This document shows positions 25,979-33,963 of a stretch of DNA of 52,005 bases, one piece after another. Made by a program: the position numbers and the translations under genes. How positions within the stretch are numbered: position 1 is the stretch's first letter; every line of letters begins with the position of its first letter. Origin of the DNA: an uncultured Bacteroidales bacterium (GTDB lineage Bacteria; Bacteroidota; Bacteroidia; Bacteroidales; Bacteroidaceae); the NCBI GenBank assembly GCA_937898885.1, contig CALDKD010000122.1:1-52005 (forward strand), read 5' to 3'. Under the pieces are notes generated by a model that saw only the letters and a program-made list of their open reading frames with translations, had not been told where the DNA came from and did no database searches.

Positions 25979-26302
25979 TCAACTTGTATTTGTGGCCGTC
26001 GCATATAGAGTCGGCGAGTCACAGGCTGAGTCATAGGCGTATATTGTCCCGATGGCTAAACGTTTGTTATTCTGATATTCAATCTCTTTCTTCTCTAAAC
26101 AGTATCTGCGTGGCTGCTTTCCGATTGTGGAATCATAACGGATAACCGTCGAGCCACAAACAGTATAGTTACAACACTGTCATTTCAATGCCTTATAGGT
26201 CCAGAAAGGCGTCAGCACAATCACTGGCTCACCAGCGGCGGGACGGCATATAACCGCCAGACAAAGAATCAGGAAATAGTACTCCGCCACGGCCAGCCAC
26301 AA
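25979..26302 (-). pseudogene. Remnant of a small secreted protein gene, one in-frame stop
   Basis: Directly after the stop of the propeller gene, one minus-strand frame runs for about 108 codons, broken by a single TGA at 26180-26182. The first part reads as a signal-peptide-like stretch (LWLAVAEYYFLILCLAVIC) and continues GEPVIVLTPFWTYKALK. After the stop it continues for 66 codons with coding-like sequence such as CLEKKEIEYQNNKRLAIGTI. There is no ATG; a TTG at 26302 is the only plausible start. I do not recognise the family. The remaining part of the gap, 25889-25978, shows nothing beyond a weak -7-like site. Confidence 0.4.
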
Positions 26303-26306
26303 GACC

Positions 26307-27485
26307 CTATTTCAGTTGCGGTTTCAGGTGGAACAGCACAAGAACAGGATTCTCGCATAATTCTGCTTTCTTGTAGAATTCCTTTAGTCTGTTGCGGCAG
26401 GGATTGTCAGACGTGTCATCCTCAAAGTCATCGGCGCGCGATCCGAGCCACTCCGGGTGGACCATATGCACTATGGTATTATCATAGTATCCTAAAATCA
26501 TTGATGGTGGCAGAAGCTCTTCTTCCTCAAAAATCTTATCGGGATATTTGTAAAGCCTGCAGGACGATTTTTCGAAGATATACGCAGAGCCATAATATAT
26601 AATGAGCAGATGATATTTCAAATCCGAGCACCCGATAAGCAGCCTCTCCTCATACGGTCCGGACATATCACTGTTATACGCATTGTATTTGATTTTGTCC
26701 GGCACGTCTTTGATAAAGCTCAGATTTGCCACACAAACGGTATCGCCGGTAAGGCCGTCAAGACGGTAAATGTGATTGTCGTATGGGCGCATCAGCCATA
26801 TCTCATCGCCATACGATACGGTATTGTACACGTGGTCTCTGCCTCGCAGGTATGTCCCTACATATCCGTTTCCGGTGAAAGGAATGGTGACGGTGCTGTC
26901 AGGGTGCAGAAGGACGAACTGGTCCGAAGGCTCTGTATCAAGCATGTTTGACACAAGGAGAGTGCCGTCCGACATACAGGATATATATGAGATTCGTCTC
27001 ATCAGCCCCGCAAAGTTCTCTCTCAGTCTCTCTTTCCTCTGGAAATTGCCGGAATAGTCGTAATGCTTGAGTGTGGCCGGATAGTCCATTATCAGCACCT
27101 CATTGCGCTCACTGTCCAGTGCCCAGCACGTCGGCATTGAATACTCATATCCCGCGCCTCCCTGACGGCCTATGTCGTTCAGATACTGTCCTGAGCTGTC
27201 AAAAGCCGTAATTTTTACTTTAGCATCAGTTCTGGAGAACCAAAGCAGAAAGAATATTCCGTCATCGTATTTTACATCTACAATCTCGCCTCCGATTATG
27301 GGCTCATCATCGCCATCCTTAAGGAACAGAGGCTCCCAACTCTCAACCGGCCATTCCTCCAGCGTCAGGATGTCATCCTTTGTTATCTGTATAGGGCCCT
27401 CTTCGGCAGGACCGCCACAGGAGCAGAGTGTCAGCAATGACACAATTGCGGGTAGACCAAGTATAGATACCAGCGGTTTTCTCAT
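26307..27485 (-). CDS. 6-bladed beta-propeller lipoprotein
   Basis: A 392-residue lipoprotein (lipobox LLTLCSC, Cys near residue 24). Blade-like segments repeat through the mature part: KVKITAFDSSGQYLNDIG, RQGGAGYEYSMPTCW, VLIMDYPATLKHYDYSGNF and NHIYRLDGLTGDTVC. RQGGAGYEY is a recurring motif of the Bacteroidetes 6-bladed propeller family. It follows the PspC gene by 10 nt and is probably co-transcribed with it. Function unknown; a role at the cell envelope is inferred from the context. Confidence 0.8.
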   Translation of the reverse strand: MRKPLVSILGLPAIVSLLTLCSCGGPAEEGPIQITKDDILTLEEWPVESWEPLFLKDGDDEPIIGGEIVDVKYDDGIFFLLWFSRTDAKVKITAFDSSGQYLNDIGRQGGAGYEYSMPTCWALDSERNEVLIMDYPATLKHYDYSGNFQRKERLRENFAGLMRRISYISCMSDGTLLVSNMLDTEPSDQFVLLHPDSTVTIPFTGNGYVGTYLRGRDHVYNTVSYGDEIWLMRPYDNHIYRLDGLTGDTVCVANLSFIKDVPDKIKYNAYNSDMSGPYEERLLIGCSDLKYHLLIIYYGSAYIFEKSSCRLYKYPDKIFEEEELLPPSMILGYYDNTIVHMVHPEWLGSRADDFEDDTSDNPCRNRLKEFYKKAELCENPVLVLFHLKPQLK

Positions 27486-27495
27486 ATTCCGGATC

Positions 27496-28953
27496 TCATT
27501 TTACGACAGATTCGTCCTCTGACCCGATAGGGTTGGTGGTCGTGGTCTTCTGGATGTTGATGTCGCCACCGTTTACCTTGATGTCGTACCTGACACTATG
27601 AATGGAATCGGGCTTATGAATCATTCCGGAGTCATCAAGATACCAGTCGTCATCGTCAGTGAAGTTATGCTCCTCAAGCCACATCTGTAATTCCTGTACG
27701 TTCTCATCGTCAAAATTGTGCTCCTCAAGCCACTCCTGCAGCTCGGGCCAGTCATCTGAGTCGAAGTTGTGCTCATCCAGCCACTCTTTCAGCTGAAGGA
27801 AATCCTTGAAGATGTTGCCTGATATGGAGAGCGGCAATTCGTCCGGGGCCATCTTCTCAATCTTCTTTATTGCCCTGCGGCCCGAGAAGTACGATGCCGG
27901 AACCATTCCTATAAGCAGCAGCGCCCAGAGTGCCAGCAAGCAGAGCCCCGGTCTCCACTTTGGAGTGGTGATGTCGAATATAAGTATTATGCCACCGTAT
28001 ATCAGAAGCAGTGACGGTATGATGAATACCAACGCCCAGAGTATCTGGATAAACGGGTTGAAGAACATTCTGGTGAATGGTGTAATAGAGAGAAGGGATG
28101 TCAGCAAATCCATTCCCGGCAGCCAGTCAAACATACCCAGAGTCATATTGGTGGCAAATATCACTCCTCCGAACACAACAAGCTTTGTGGCCAGTCCGGA
28201 CAATCCGATAAGCAGAATAAGTATGCCGAAGCCTACAGCCAGACAGCCTCGTCCCTGCTTTTGGGCAGGGTAGTTGTCAATGCGCCCGTGCTCACGCTCA
28301 TAGCGGTAGCGGTTGATGTCGTCCACCGAGCCGCTCTCACCACGCATTTCCCAGCGCCTCTTTACCGTATCTGCCTTAGGAATGCAGAACCATAGGACTA
28401 TGTATAGCAGGACAGGTATGAAAAACCAAGGGTCATTTCCCAGGTACTCCGTGGAGATCATCAGGCCGATTGTAGTGAAGGCGAACAGCAGTCTGAACCA
28501 GATAGGGTCGCTGCCCATCCATTGGCCAATTCCGCCGCACACACCGCCAAGTTTCTTGTTAAGCGGGTCTCGATAGAGTCTCCTGCGCGTTTTTCCGTTC
28601 CCTGCATCATAACGGGTCTCCTCCTTATTATAATCAGCATTACCTTCCGGAGCCGGCTGATATGCTCCGTCATCGGCCTTTGGCTCAGATGTGCCGGCAT
28701 CGTCAGTCTCGGGATAACCCAGTATGTCAATGATTGCGCGGATGTCTGCCTCGGTGGCCACACCATTGCTGCCGCAACGCTCATACAGAAGCTCTGCCAT
28801 ACGGGCCTCTACGGAATCCATAATCTCTGCTCCGTCGGCCTGCCTCAGATAGTGTCTCTCAAGAGTAGCGATATACTCCTTGATTGTGCCGTAAGCCTTC
28901 TCGTCCAATGCGAAGGCATAGTGTCCTATGCTTATTTTCTCAGTTCTTTCCAT
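27496..28953 (-). CDS. PspC-domain membrane protein with C-terminal 17-residue repeats
   Basis: A 485-residue membrane protein. The N-terminal region (HYAFALDEKAYGTIKEYI, then AEIMDSVEARMAELLYER) is related to that of the other PspC protein. A PspC domain follows (KKLGGVCGGIGQWMGSDPIW), then several transmembrane helices, a soluble tail and three tandem 17-residue repeats at residues 388-438 of the pattern L..WL.EHNF...... PspC proteins act in envelope-stress responses. The gene starts 14 nt before the end of padR, suggesting translational coupling. Confidence 0.85.
   Translation of the reverse strand: MERTEKISIGHYAFALDEKAYGTIKEYIATLERHYLRQADGAEIMDSVEARMAELLYERCGSNGVATEADIRAIIDILGYPETDDAGTSEPKADDGAYQPAPEGNADYNKEETRYDAGNGKTRRRLYRDPLNKKLGGVCGGIGQWMGSDPIWFRLLFAFTTIGLMISTEYLGNDPWFFIPVLLYIVLWFCIPKADTVKRRWEMRGESGSVDDINRYRYEREHGRIDNYPAQKQGRGCLAVGFGILILLIGLSGLATKLVVFGGVIFATNMTLGMFDWLPGMDLLTSLLSITPFTRMFFNPFIQILWALVFIIPSLLLIYGGIILIFDITTPKWRPGLCLLALWALLLIGMVPASYFSGRRAIKKIEKMAPDELPLSISGNIFKDFLQLKEWLDEHNFDSDDWPELQEWLEEHNFDDENVQELQMWLEEHNFTDDDDWYLDDSGMIHKPDSIHSVRYDIKVNGGDINIQKTTTTNPIGSEDESVVK
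27640..27792 (-). repeat. Three 51-bp repeats coding the LxxWLxEHNF units
   Basis: The three units start LKEWLDEHNF, LQEWLEEHNF and LQMWLEEHNF and end in acidic residues. DNA copies are similar but not identical, so the expansion is not very recent. Confidence 0.7.
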
Positions 28954-29278
28954 TTCTCAGTATTTCTATAGAACCTGTTATCTCATTCCAAACACTCTGC
29001 ATATCCTCAAGCTGTTGCCTGCCCTTGTCGGTTATGGCGTAGTATTTTCGTGGAGGGCCCTGAGTGGATTCCTCCCAGCGGTATGTGAGCAGCTCCTGAT
29101 TCTTCTGCCTGATGAGCAGCGGATAAAGAGTGCCCTCAACTATGGTCATTCCCGCATCCCTCAACTTATCCAGAATAGTGGATGCGTATGCCTCTTCCTG
29201 GCTGAGCACAAGCAGTATGCAGTACTCAATGAGTCCCTTGCGCATCTGCTGGCGTATGCTTTCTGTCATATTCTCCAT
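28940..29278 (-). CDS. PadR-family transcriptional regulator
   Basis: A 112-residue winged-helix repressor. The pattern MRKGLIEYCILLVLSQEEAY, TIVEGTLYPLLIRQ and GPPRKYYAITDKGRQQLEDM is typical of PadR proteins. The ATG at 29278 is preferred; the longer frame begins with a TTG. It lies between two PspC genes (20-nt gap upstream, 14-nt overlap downstream), an arrangement common in Bacteroidetes, and should repress this operon through the dyad at 30020-30044. Confidence 0.88.
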   Translation of the reverse strand: MENMTESIRQQMRKGLIEYCILLVLSQEEAYASTILDKLRDAGMTIVEGTLYPLLIRQKNQELLTYRWEESTQGPPRKYYAITDKGRQQLEDMQSVWNEITGSIEILRNGKN

Positions 29279-29298
29279 ATTATTCCTTGTATGTATAG

Positions 29299-29976
29299 TC
29301 AATAAAACTTACGCATATTCTCTGCTGTGGGTGGTATTCCCCTCATAAGGCATTTCTCGGCCGGCGTCGAGGCCTTTGGAATGACAATGCACATAATCAG
29401 ATAGAGAATAGGTACAATAAGGCTTCCTCCTATCAGTATTACGAAGCGTGCCAGAAATCCGAAAGGAAGAACCGCAAGTACCATAAGTATTCTGAATACG
29501 GCTTTGTCGCAGCCAAAGTAGTGTCCCAGACCAGAGCATACTCCGCCGATTACGTGGTCATCAGGATCACGGAACAGTTTCCTTCCTGCCGGCTCCTGTA
29601 TCCCGCGCCTTTCCTCGTAATAGCTGCGTTCCCGTTCTTCCGTTCTGTCCTCATTCGCATAATTCCCGTTGCCTTGCCCTGAGGTCTGCCTGGATGGCTC
29701 AGGGCTGCCGTCCGGCATTCCAAGCTGTGAGGTAACCTCATTGATGCATTTCAGACTTACTGACATAGCCGGATTCTGCATACGTGCGGCCAGTAGTTCC
29801 GCAATGCGTGTCTCTATGTCACTCATAATCTCATTCGCCTGAGCCTCGTCAGAGGTGTCACCGGTCTTGGTGAGCACCTCCTTGAAGTTCCTCAAATACT
29901 GGTTCATTCTCTCGTACGCATCCTCCTCAATGCAGAAGCTGCGACCTCCGATACCAACATTGATGACTCTCTTCAT
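29299..29976 (-). CDS. PspC-domain membrane protein
   Basis: A 225-residue protein. The N-terminal region (GGRSFCIEEDAYERMNQYLR, then IMSDIETRIAELLAARM) matches the N terminus of the second PspC protein, and the C-terminal part is the PspC domain (DHVIGGVCSGLGHYFGCDKA) with two hydrophobic helices. It is the first gene of the operon. The ATG at 29976 is preferred to an upstream one at 30003 because the -7 box lies at 30001-30008. Confidence 0.85.
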   Translation of the reverse strand: MKRVINVGIGGRSFCIEEDAYERMNQYLRNFKEVLTKTGDTSDEAQANEIMSDIETRIAELLAARMQNPAMSVSLKCINEVTSQLGMPDGSPEPSRQTSGQGNGNYANEDRTEERERSYYEERRGIQEPAGRKLFRDPDDHVIGGVCSGLGHYFGCDKAVFRILMVLAVLPFGFLARFVILIGGSLIVPILYLIMCIVIPKASTPAEKCLMRGIPPTAENMRKFY

Positions 29977-30000
29977 TGTTCTTAAAAGTAATTTCCACTG

Positions 30001-30008
30001 CAAAGATA
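30001..30008 (-). promoter_or_regulatory. -7 box of the PspC-PadR operon
   Basis: Minus strand TATCTTTG matches TAnnTTTG, 24 bp before the ATG at 29976. The -33 region is covered by an inverted repeat. Confidence 0.6.
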
Positions 30009-30019
30009 TATAGTTTATT

Positions 30020-30044
30020 TAGTACCTTGTATCGCAAAGTACTA
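30020..30044. promoter_or_regulatory. Probable PadR operator
   Basis: TAGTACCTTG (30020-30029), 5 nt, then CAAAGTACTA (30035-30044): a 25-bp inverted repeat with one mismatch per arm. It starts 11 bp upstream of the -7 box, where a bound repressor would block RNA polymerase. Confidence 0.6.
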
Positions 30045-30125
30045 TATTTAACAAATATTAGCAGCGTACACGCTATGATTATAGTGGAAGACACAGAAGA
30101 CAGGGTGGTGTCTTTCGGGCAGGTA

Positions 30126-31019
30126 CTATTTGAATGCCTGCTTCAGAAAGTAGATGTAATCCTCTTTCCAGTATGGCCAGTCGTGCCCGCCGGGAGTGAT
30201 TATGAATTCGTGCTGATACTCCTGTCTGGTAAGATAGCGGTGGTAGTTCTTCATATGGGGCAGGAAAAAGTCACGCTTACCTATCATAATAAGGTATAGA
30301 TCGGGAGGGCAGGCGAATTGCGTCTGCAGTTTGTCTTTTAGTCCTTTGTAGAATTTGTTGTAGGCACTGTGCCTCTGCATTATCTTGTGCATCGGCGAGA
30401 ACATACCTATGTAGCCGAACTTGTCTGGCGCATTTGCCGAGATGTACAATGACTGAAGACCGCCTATGGATAACCCTCCTATGGCTCTGTGCCGTTTGTC
30501 TGGTATTGTGCGGAAATGGTTGTCGGTGAATGCCACCACATCGTTCAGGAAAGCGGTCTCAACCGTGCCGTCAATCTCAAACAGAGATTCCAATGCGCTC
30601 TTGCGTCGGGACAGGTCCATATCGGCGTCGGTGTCGTACTGATTCACATTAGGCATCACGATGATGGCAGGCTCTGCCAGACCGCCCGTCACAAGACTGT
30701 CTGTTATGTGCAGGATGTCGCCTTTCAGAATCCACGATGTCTCGTATCCCCGTGCTCCGTGAAGCATATAGACAACAGGATACCGTTTGCCGCTCTCACC
30801 GTATCCCTCCGGAAGATACACAATCATACGTCTTGTCCGGGGTCCTGGAACGGATGTGCTGTATTGAATTTCTTTGAGAGTGCCTTTGGGCGAATACCCT
30901 GACGCGGCCTCCTCCGCGTTGCCTGCATAATATGACGGCTGCCTCTGTGGCGACAATACAGCGCACGATGTGAGTGTGAGGCACAACAGAAGGATGTAAG
31001 AAATTCTCTTGATTCCCAT
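30126..31019 (-). CDS. Alpha/beta-hydrolase esterase lipoprotein
   Basis: A 297-residue lipoprotein (lipobox LTLTSC) of the esterase D/feruloyl-esterase-like group. The strand RYPVVYMLHGARGYETSW forms the oxyanion region, Ser184 in GGLSIGGLQSLY is the nucleophile, IGKRDFFLPH contains the likely acid and GGHDWPYWKE the catalytic His. It would cleave ester links in the periplasm or at the surface, perhaps acyl or feruloyl groups on carbohydrates. ATG at 31019 is preferred because the promoter lies in the longer frame. Confidence 0.83.
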   Translation of the reverse strand: MGIKRISYILLLCLTLTSCAVLSPQRQPSYYAGNAEEAASGYSPKGTLKEIQYSTSVPGPRTRRMIVYLPEGYGESGKRYPVVYMLHGARGYETSWILKGDILHITDSLVTGGLAEPAIIVMPNVNQYDTDADMDLSRRKSALESLFEIDGTVETAFLNDVVAFTDNHFRTIPDKRHRAIGGLSIGGLQSLYISANAPDKFGYIGMFSPMHKIMQRHSAYNKFYKGLKDKLQTQFACPPDLYLIMIGKRDFFLPHMKNYHRYLTRQEYQHEFIITPGGHDWPYWKEDYIYFLKQAFK

Positions 31020-31027
31020 ATCGTCTG

Positions 31028-31058
31028 CAAAGTTACGCAATATACCTCTGAAAGCAAA
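31028..31058 (-). promoter_or_regulatory. Promoter of the esterase gene
   Basis: Minus strand TTTG (31055-31058), a 19-bp spacer and TAACTTTG (31028-31035): an exact match to the Bacteroidetes consensus. The TTTG is also the end of the groEL terminator T-run. Confidence 0.75.
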
Positions 31059-31090
31059 AAAGACCGGGCAGGAAAACTCCCACCCGGTCT
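31055..31090 (-). terminator. Terminator of the groES-groEL operon
   Basis: On the minus strand AGACCGGG (31083-31090) pairs with CCCGGTCT (31061-31068), followed by a run of Ts. Confidence 0.8.
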
Positions 31091-31098
31091 CTATCGTT

Positions 31099-31133
31099 CA
31101 GCCAACGGCCAACAGCCAATAGCTAATAGCCAA
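31099..31133. repeat. Five tandem 7-bp repeats after groEL
   Basis: CAGCCAA, CGGCCAA, CAGCCAA, TAGCTAA and TAGCCAA follow each other between the groEL stop and its terminator. The reverse complement family TTGGCTG/TTGGCCG recurs inside prmC at 49869-49896. Confidence 0.75.
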
Positions 31134-32768
31134 TTACATCATTCCGTCCATTCCACCCATACCCGGAGCCATGGCAGGAGCAGCCTTCTCCTCCTTCTTC
31201 TCAACTATTACGCACTCGGTGGTCAGGAACATGCCGGCGATGGATGCCGCATTCTCAAGGGCAACACGTGTAACCTTGGCAGGGTCAATGACACCAGCCT
31301 TCTTCAGGTCCTCGTAAGTGTCCATACGGGCATTGTAACCGAAGTCACCTTTGCCCTCGGCAACCTTCTGTACAACAACGGCACCCTCCTTGCCTGCGTT
31401 GAATACAATCTGACGCAGAGGCTCCTCAATGGCGCGGCGTACAATCTGAATACCGGTCTGCTCGTCGGCATTGTCGCCCTTCAGCTTCTCAAGAGACTTG
31501 ATGGCACGGATGTAGGCTACACCGCCACCTGCCACAACACCCTCCTCAATAGCTGCGCGGGTAGCGCAGAGAGCGTCGTCAACACGGTCCTTCTTCTCCT
31601 TCATCTCAACCTCCGATGGCGCGCCGACGTGGATTACTGCCACACCGCCTGCCAATTTGGCAAGACGCTCCTGCAGCTTCTCCTTGTCGTAGTCTGATGT
31701 GGTGGTCTTGATCTGAGACTTGATCTGAGCTGTACGGGCATCAATCTTCTCCTTCTCGCCCTTGCCGTTTACAATAGTGGTGTTATCCTTGGTGATGGTA
31801 ATCTTCTCAGCCTGACCAAGCATCTCCATTGTAGCCTGCTCCAGCTTCACGCCACGCTCCTCGCTGATTACAAAGCCTCCGGTCAGGATGGCGATGTCCT
31901 CAAGCATCTCCTTGCGGCGGTCTCCAAAGCCAGGTGCCTTTACAGCGCAGATCTTCAGACCTGAGCGCAGACGGTTCACTACCAGAGTGGTGAGAGCCTC
32001 GCTGTCAACATCCTCGGCAATGATGAGCAGAGGACGGCCTGTCTGAACTGCCGGCTCCAGGATAGGAAGCAGGTCCTTCAGGTTGCTTATCTTCTTGTCG
32101 TGAATAAGGATGAGCGGACTCTCCATCACACAGTTCATCTTCTCGGTATCGGTTACGAAGTATGATGACAGGTAGCCACGGTCAAACTGCATACCCTCAA
32201 CAACATCGATATATGTCTCGCGGCCCTTTGCCTCCTCAATGGTGATTACGCCATCCTTTGAGACTTTCTTCATAGCCTCTGCGATGTGCTTGCCAATCTC
32301 TGAGTCGTTGTTTGCCGAGATGGTGGCAACCTGCTCAATCTTGTTGAAGTCGTTGCCTACGGTCTCTGACTGCTTCCTGATGCTCTCAACGACAGTAGCC
32401 ACGGCCTTGTCAATTCCACGCTTCAGGTCCATCGGGTTAGCGCCTGCGGTAACATTCTTCAGGCCCTCGGTTACGATGCTCTGTGCCAGAACGGTAGCTG
32501 TTGTGGTACCGTCACCTGCATCCTCACCGGTCTTTGATGCCACAGATTTTACAAGCTGCGCGCCTGTGTTCTTGAACGGATCGGCCAGCTCAACCTCCTT
32601 GGCTACGGTAACACCGTCCTTGGTAATCTGAGGAGCACCGAACTTCTTCTCAATGATGACATTGCGGCCCTTCGGTCCAAGTGTCACCTTAACTGCGTTT
32701 GCCAACTCATCGACACCCTGCTTCAGAAGGTCGCGGGCATCCATATTGAACATAATATCCTTTGCCAT
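31134..32768 (-). CDS. groL: Chaperonin GroEL
   Basis: The 60-kDa chaperonin subunit, 544 residues, the normal length. The N-terminal apical and equatorial motifs TLGPKGRNVIIEKKFGAP and AGDGTTTATVLAQ (ATP site) and the later VVAGGGVAYIRAI are intact, and the tail ends in the usual Gly/Met-rich segment. It folds cytoplasmic proteins with GroES. It lies 16 nt after groES in a two-gene operon. No CIRCE element was seen. Confidence 0.97.
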   Translation of the reverse strand: MAKDIMFNMDARDLLKQGVDELANAVKVTLGPKGRNVIIEKKFGAPQITKDGVTVAKEVELADPFKNTGAQLVKSVASKTGEDAGDGTTTATVLAQSIVTEGLKNVTAGANPMDLKRGIDKAVATVVESIRKQSETVGNDFNKIEQVATISANNDSEIGKHIAEAMKKVSKDGVITIEEAKGRETYIDVVEGMQFDRGYLSSYFVTDTEKMNCVMESPLILIHDKKISNLKDLLPILEPAVQTGRPLLIIAEDVDSEALTTLVVNRLRSGLKICAVKAPGFGDRRKEMLEDIAILTGGFVISEERGVKLEQATMEMLGQAEKITITKDNTTIVNGKGEKEKIDARTAQIKSQIKTTTSDYDKEKLQERLAKLAGGVAVIHVGAPSEVEMKEKKDRVDDALCATRAAIEEGVVAGGGVAYIRAIKSLEKLKGDNADEQTGIQIVRRAIEEPLRQIVFNAGKEGAVVVQKVAEGKGDFGYNARMDTYEDLKKAGVIDPAKVTRVALENAASIAGMFLTTECVIVEKKEEKAAPAMAPGMGGMDGMM

Positions 32769-32784
32769 AATGCTATCGTTTTAC

Positions 32785-33057
32785 TTATCCTAAGATTGCA
32801 AGAACATCACTCTGACGCATAATCAGATACTTGTTACCCTCAAGCTCAATCTCCGTGCCCGCGTACTTCCCGTAAAGGACAGTGTCGCCCTTCTTCAGAA
32901 TCATCTTCTCGTCTTTTGTGCCCTCGCCGGCTGCGATTACCTCGCCCTTCAGGGGCTTCTCCTTTGCGGTATCAGGAATTATGATGCCGCCGATGGTCTT
33001 CTCCTCGGCTGCTGCCGGAAGAATCAGAACTCTGTCTGCCAATGGTTTGATATTCAT
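32785..33057 (-). CDS. groS: Co-chaperonin GroES
   Basis: The 90-residue lid of the chaperonin. IKPLADRVLILPAAAEEKTI, the mobile loop GGIIIPDTAKEKP and the C-terminal DTVLYGKYAGTEIELEG are typical. First gene of the groES-groEL operon. I could not find a -7 box matching TAnnTTTG in the 120 bp upstream. Confidence 0.96.
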   Translation of the reverse strand: MNIKPLADRVLILPAAAEEKTIGGIIIPDTAKEKPLKGEVIAAGEGTKDEKMILKKGDTVLYGKYAGTEIELEGNKYLIMRQSDVLAILG

Positions 33058-33177
33058 AATTTATATTTTAATTGGTTTGTAGCCATTTTTGTTGTCACAC
33101 TCACTGATATACCAAAACCGTGCCAAAGCCTGAAAGGCAAGCCGGTCTGCCTGTTTTTTCAGAAAAGTGACATCTTG

Positions 33178-33963
33178 TCACGCTGAGTATTCATTTGTGC
33201 TGTCGTTAAGAAACCGGTTAAGCTCATCCGGGGTGATGTCCACCTGGAACTTCCCGTCTTTGAATACCGATATGCCTCCTGTCTCCTCCGACACTACTAC
33301 CACGGTGGCATCGCATACCTGCGATATTCCCAATGCGGCTCTGTGGCGCAGGCCGAACTGCTTGGGTATGTTCTCCTGATGCGATACCGGCAGAATGCAG
33401 GCCGCGGACTCAATTCGACCATTGTTTATGACCATGGCGCCGTCGTGCAGCGGGCTGTTCTTGAAGAATATGTTCTCAATAAGCTGCTGGTTGATGTTGG
33501 CATTAACAATCTCTCCAACCTGAACGAACTCCTTAAGCTGGTCGTTGTTCTGAATTACCACCAGGGCGCCGGTCTTATGCCCGCTCATATTGGAGCAGGC
33601 CTTGACCACCGGCTGCCAGAACGATGTGTCCTTCTGGCGGTTCTTGCGCTTGAAGAGCCAGCGGAAGAACTTTCCGGTACGGGTACGGGTTCCCAGATCG
33701 CGCAGGAAACGGCGTATGTCTTCGGCAAAAAGCACAATAAGCGCCAGAACGCCCACATCCACCAATTTGTCAAGTATGGCGCCAAGCAACTGCATTCCAA
33801 GCACCTGCGATACAATCATCCATACAAAGATGAAGATCAGAATGCCGATGAACATATTCAATGAACCTGTGCGCCTCATCATTTTATAAAGGTAGAATAA
33901 CAGAAGGGCCACGCAGATGACATCTGCCAGGTCCTTGATGCCAAAGTTAGAGAAGTATTCCAT
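33178..33963 (-). CDS. cdaA: Diadenylate cyclase CdaA
   Basis: A 261-residue membrane enzyme that makes c-di-AMP from two ATP. Three N-terminal transmembrane helices are followed by the DAC domain with the catalytic motifs LHDGAMVI and LRHRAALGIS. c-di-AMP controls potassium and osmotic balance in many bacteria. The start codon overlaps the folP stop by one base (TAATG). The folP-cdaA pair is a recurring arrangement in Bacteroidetes, to my knowledge. In the gap after it, 33058-33177, there are only short hairpins. Confidence 0.93.
   Translation of the reverse strand: MEYFSNFGIKDLADVICVALLLFYLYKMMRRTGSLNMFIGILIFIFVWMIVSQVLGMQLLGAILDKLVDVGVLALIVLFAEDIRRFLRDLGTRTRTGKFFRWLFKRKNRQKDTSFWQPVVKACSNMSGHKTGALVVIQNNDQLKEFVQVGEIVNANINQQLIENIFFKNSPLHDGAMVINNGRIESAACILPVSHQENIPKQFGLRHRAALGISQVCDATVVVVSEETGGISVFKDGKFQVDITPDELNRFLNDSTNEYSA

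Noticed and set aside
26180..26182. TGA as a selenocysteine codon in the 25979-26302 frame
   Set aside because: The frame has no ATG, no known selenoprotein pattern around the site and no clear SECIS-like hairpin after it; gene decay is simpler.
33166..33180. Hairpin GTGACATCTTGTCAC and the nearby AGGCA/TGCCT stem as a cdaA terminator
   Set aside because: Short stems; the T-run of the second one is on the strand opposite to cdaA, so I do not call a terminator.
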